Position numbers and translations under genes: made by a program. This document shows, piece by piece, positions 60,103 to 64,000 of a stretch of 64,000 bases of DNA (the stretch's first letter is position 1; each line of letters starts with the position of its first letter). The notes beneath the pieces are model-generated. The model worked only from the letters and a program-made list of their open reading frames with translations, did not search any database and was not told the DNA's origin. This DNA is from Tyto alba (Eukaryota; Chordata; Aves; Strigiformes; Tytonidae). The stretch spans positions 11,193,976 to 11,257,975 of the forward strand of contig NW_024881283.1 of assembly GCF_018691265.1 (NCBI RefSeq), in the 5' to 3' direction.

Positions 60103-61433
60103 AAGTAGCACGACACTATTGTACACAACACTTGAGCTGCTAACCTTACTCTAAAGATCAAAACTCCAGAGGTCAAAATTCCAAACACGACAGGAGTAGT
60201 CGTACAGCTCTCTCGGTCAGGTGCTGACTTAACGTAACATCACACAGACTGACTCTCCTGCTCTCCCTAGCACACAATCTGTTTCTCAGTAATCACCCAA
60301 ATCACTGATATTTCTGAGCCGCAAACCAGTACACACAGCACAAAGCACAAAGACCCTAACAAAGCTTTCTTACCAAGAAGTGATTAGTCATGGGAAGAAC
60401 AGAATTTAGCCCAATTTCAACCAGCAGCAGAGGTAGCTGCAGGTTCCTTAAAATGACCTGTTGTGCTGCTCCACTGAAGTCGGTCTTCTGTGCCTATATT
60501 GCCTACCAGAGCTATAAACATCCACATTCAAATATGTTAATGTTTGAATTGAGAGCTTTCTTAACACCCACACCACCCTGTATGGAACTAGCAGGGAAAA
60601 AAAAAAAAAAATCAGAGAAAAACTGGTATCAGCAGCATTATAACAGGAAACTGACAGCCACTTTGTCACACAACCTAACCAAACCATAGGCATCGGTGAC
60701 TTAAGCCAGTTGGTTGGGATGGAACTAGGTTTCATTTGGATAGATGTCACTATATTTTTCTGCTGAGAAAGAATGCCGAATTACCTGTCTGTTTCAGTCA
60801 CAAAGTACTATGCCAAGATTGTTTCCTTTCTTTCTCTTTGGATTCAAAATTGAAGGGCACTTAAGAAAGGTAGAGGACTACTTCAGCACCAAGGCCATGG
60901 AACATATAATTGAAGACATTCATTCACCTATTTCCTCTACCACAGGCTAGCTTGAAACTCTGAGAGTAATACAGAATTCCAGAATTTTCTAATGCAACTC
61001 TCCTTCTATAAGTAGAAATAACAAGGTTTTCTCCTTAGCTTTTCTATATGGTCCTTAATTACCACAACCTGCAATCTTTCAACTGTTTCAGCTGTTGAGG
61101 AATTTTGTCTCTAGAAGACCTCTGAACGTCAGGAATATAGCAGATTCACTTTGCTAGTACAGCAGCCGTGGAATGTAAGTGTGGCCTTGTGTCCCAGTTC
61201 AGTTCCCTGTCAACACTGTATCTTATATCTCACTCCTGCCCTTCCTCACCTACCTTTTGGGTTTAAGCATACTGAAATGAGAGCACAGAGAGTACAGACA
61301 GATCACAACTTCCAGATTTCCTTGTCTGACCAGTACAAACCTCTGCTAAGGAACAGCAAAACAGGCAGGCACCCTTTCAGTGGAAGGAAGCATTAAAGCC
61401 ATAAGACTGGTGCCAGAAATTGTTGTGTTTTGG

Positions 61434-61469
<36 letters not shown>
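61434..61469. repeat. T24 directly followed by A12
   Basis: A T homopolymer (61434-61457) abuts an A homopolymer (61458-61469) with no spacer, forming a self-complementary tract able to fold as a 12 bp hairpin or cruciform. Preceded by TTGTGTTTTGG. Confidence 0.95.
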
Positions 61470-61470
<1 letters not shown>

Positions 61471-64000
61471 TTTCAAAAGGTTTCAAGAATATCTGACATT
61501 TCAGCATTTAGTATCTTTCAGCAGAACCACTCTTTTCAGGGCAGAATTAAGGAAGACATCTGAAATCAGGATGCAAGTAGCAAGAACTGCACCTAACACG
61601 AGAACTATATTGTGCTGTCATCCAAACTACGGTTCTTCAATAGAAGAGCCAAATAATACTAAGATGACCAAATCTAGGAAGTGCAATCCTTTTCCATGTG
61701 ATTGCACAAAGTTCTCTGCACAGTTCCTGCTTTCCAGGGAAGCATACGCTGCCTTATATTTGAATCAAATTTGGAACCTGACTGAGGGACAAGGACGTTC
61801 TAATGAGCCCTAGATAACAAAACGGTAGTCCAGAAGCATATACAGAGCCATTCCAATATAATCTTTTGCAAACCCAATATGAACATTTTTAAAGCGTTTC
61901 CCTCTATTTTTTCCCCACAATATCTTATTTTCTTATTTTGTTATCACCAGAAATAATAATGATAGAACAAAAAGTTGTCCCTTGTTAAAAAGGAAAAAAA
62001 GCTTCACTAATTTTTTCCTCTGACTTCCCAAGAGATATGACAGCAACTGGTAGCCTTATGTTTTGTATTTCAGCCCAGACACAATGGCCGGATTTCCTTT
62101 CCAGGAAGAAATTTCACAAAACAAAAATTCTGAGTTGTGGATCGTATCAGTGGCTTTTGGAAAGCCATTTGTTGTGACATATGGCTGCATGCATGACATG
62201 CCAAGCCCTGCCCTATGCTACTACTTACTGCTGCAGCACAGTGCCAAAAGCAGCAGCATGAGAAAATGCAGAGCAGAATTTACGCCTGGAAACACAAGCA
62301 GTCCCTGGAACACCCAGACTAATCAATCTCATGCTGAACTGGAGAAAAGGGCTCTGTCACAGCATACTGCTCACTGGAAACAGAGAAGGCAAGTAACCTA
62401 TGAAGGAAAAGCATAAATGGATTTGAAAATACTCAGGAAAAAGAATTTCCATATAAGACAGAAACCCCTTTGGTAACCAAATGCATGGGATTTCCATTTC
62501 CAATATTTTTCAGAAAATTTATAATTGTATTAAAATGAGATCACACTGAGAGTGGTACAAATCAGACTTTTGTCACCATGAGCACAGAAAATCCACCAGC
62601 TCTGTGTCACTAGTGTTACTAATGTTATTACACAATAAAAATTAAAACAGATTTGTTGAAAAGCAATTCAAAATGTCCCTTAAAAACATTGCATAAACCA
62701 AAAATCCAGTTTAATTTCAAGGCCAGTATATTAACAAATACCGTGTCTCAATTTTTTGAGTCCTAGTTGTAGAAGAAATAGCAAGAATATTTAACTAGGT
62801 GTTAAGATAACCTTGGAAATATACCCCCAAAGACTTTAAGACTTTCACACCTAGCTTTCTTTATGTTAAACAGTATTACTCATGTCAGGCAGTATGATCC
62901 CACTCAGGGAAAGAATTTATGGGAGGATATATAATCTGAAAAGTGGAAATTAAGTATAAGGACTTCTCATTATGACAGTTGTCTCTTTACAGATGGCAAA
63001 ATACGGAAATCTCCAGGAAAACCATAGCTTGGACCTGAATAGTTTAAGCAGATAACTGGAATGGTGACGAAGACAGATTGTAAGTTAAAAAAAATAAATC
63101 AAGAAAGAAAAATTAAAATAAAGATGCACTGAAAATATCTGTCCAGAACACTGATAATCAGAATATTGAGCTGAATAGTATACGACCATGTAGCCTGGGC
63201 AGTGATGAGTATCCATAACAGTACATTACCTTGTGGCGCTAGTGTCCTTTAGCCTATGAGCTTAACATCAGCAGACAGCCAGATGGAGGATATAAGGAAG
63301 GTCATGATGGCTTTCTCATAGTTTCCCAAAGAGCCTGTAGATCTTAAATCCACACGGACTCCTAGACCATATAGCAATGTAGGAAAATGACATCTGAACA
63401 CTTAAGATTGGTAGACCTTTCAATAGTTAGGCTTTTCAGCAGGCCTTACATGAGAGATCTGCTAAACTTTTGGCCTCAACCAAAAGTTATACTTAGCACT
63501 ACAATGAGAGTATAACTTTCCAGATTTCACTTCTGTTCCAGTGTGTTAGCAATACAGCTGAATCATAAAACATTGACTGTAGAGCTGGCCACGTGCACTG
63601 AGATAAGAATGGCCACTTCCTTCAGAATAATAGTGTACCCCATTGAAAAATGTTTTCATTTAAGACAGACATCGGGTTAGGATCTTAGTACTTCCTATGA
63701 TTTCACTTTATACTTAATGCCGCTGCTTACTGCCTCAAAATGTAAGAGACAAGAACCAATTTCTCAATGACCAACACAGTATCCTTTCTGCTCTTTAAGC
63801 AATGACAGATCACTAAGACTCACATCTAAAAACCTTTGCAGGTAGAGTGAACCTCAGGAGTTCAAACTTTTCAAAGACACTTCAAGAATAAAACTACAGC
63901 AGATACAAACACTAAATAATTTCTAATATTAATTCACTGGTTATTGCTGGCCTTTATGTTACGCTTAAGCTACTCAAGATTACACAGGAAGTCCATGGCC

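Larger units (their letters stand above)
55372..64000. other. 8.6 kb unique DNA, no gene supported
   Basis: The longest frames are 117 codons on + (62063-62416), 109 codons on - (55793-56122, overlapping a 92-codon + frame) and 100 codons on - (60448-60750). No domains, splice context or retrocopy features were seen. Homopolymers: A12 at 58078-58089, A15 at 58754-58768, T14 at 59263-59276 and A15 at 60597-60611. Other short repeats are listed separately. Confidence 0.5.

Noticed and set aside
62063..62416. 117-codon + frame beginning MYFSPDTMAGF
   Set aside because: No domain, no neighbouring exon or retrocopy signs; its length is within chance expectation for 64 kb at this composition.
1..64000. 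Bacterial-style genes, operons, tRNA, rRNA or CRISPR arrays
   Set aside because: Frames are short and unordered, there are no regularly spaced identical repeats with unique spacers, and I saw no tRNA cloverleaf or rRNA sequence. The many short frames are chance products of AT-rich vertebrate DNA.

Overview
This is vertebrate nuclear DNA, almost certainly from a bird. It is AT-rich, has no operon-like gene packing, and contains only short chance open frames. It carries at least eight CR1-type LINE fragments, several with the 3' end signature of bird CR1 elements (the ATTCTATGATTCTATGA family of tails). It also has one solo LTR of a type common in modern birds (Neoaves). Everything between these repeats looks like intergenic or deep intronic sequence. 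No complete protein-coding gene, tRNA, rRNA or CRISPR array could be supported.

Layout. 1-10.4 kb: unique DNA with a TA-rich minisatellite (1772-1890) and a CA microsatellite (3561-3602). 10.4-10.8 kb: a very old, internal CR1/L2-clade LINE fragment. 15.5 kb, 26.2 kb, 31.3 kb and 32.7 kb: four short CR1 3' ends in mixed orientation. 45.7-49.1 kb: a repeat cluster made of an old CR1, a younger GC-rich CR1 in the same orientation, then a solo LTR in the opposite orientation. 53.6-55.4 kb: the longest CR1, with a broken but readable reverse transcriptase that keeps its YLDFSKAFD and FADD motifs; its 3' half is split by a ~190 bp GC-rich insertion. The rest to 64 kb is unique DNA with microsatellites and A or T tracts.

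Possible genes. The best exon-like objects are three splice-bounded open segments. A 53 bp one on the + strand (24330-24382) has a strong acceptor, a perfect GTAAGT donor and an ATG in Kozak context. Two on the - strand (28502-28567 and 26902-27035) have codon phases that would join in frame. None matches a protein family I recognise, and vertebrate introns are full of pseudo-exons, so these are hypotheses.

Possible regulation. Several 250-700 bp stretches (4930-5180, 9280-9530, 18880-19260, 29585-29860, 44400-45110, 49770-50110) are free of repeats and dense in homeodomain, POU octamer and TALE-type motifs. They read like conserved non-coding elements. This is pattern judgement only, and cross-species alignment would decide it. 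I did not find a convincing new biological system in the window. The candidate - strand transcript at 26.9-28.6 kb is the item most worth testing.
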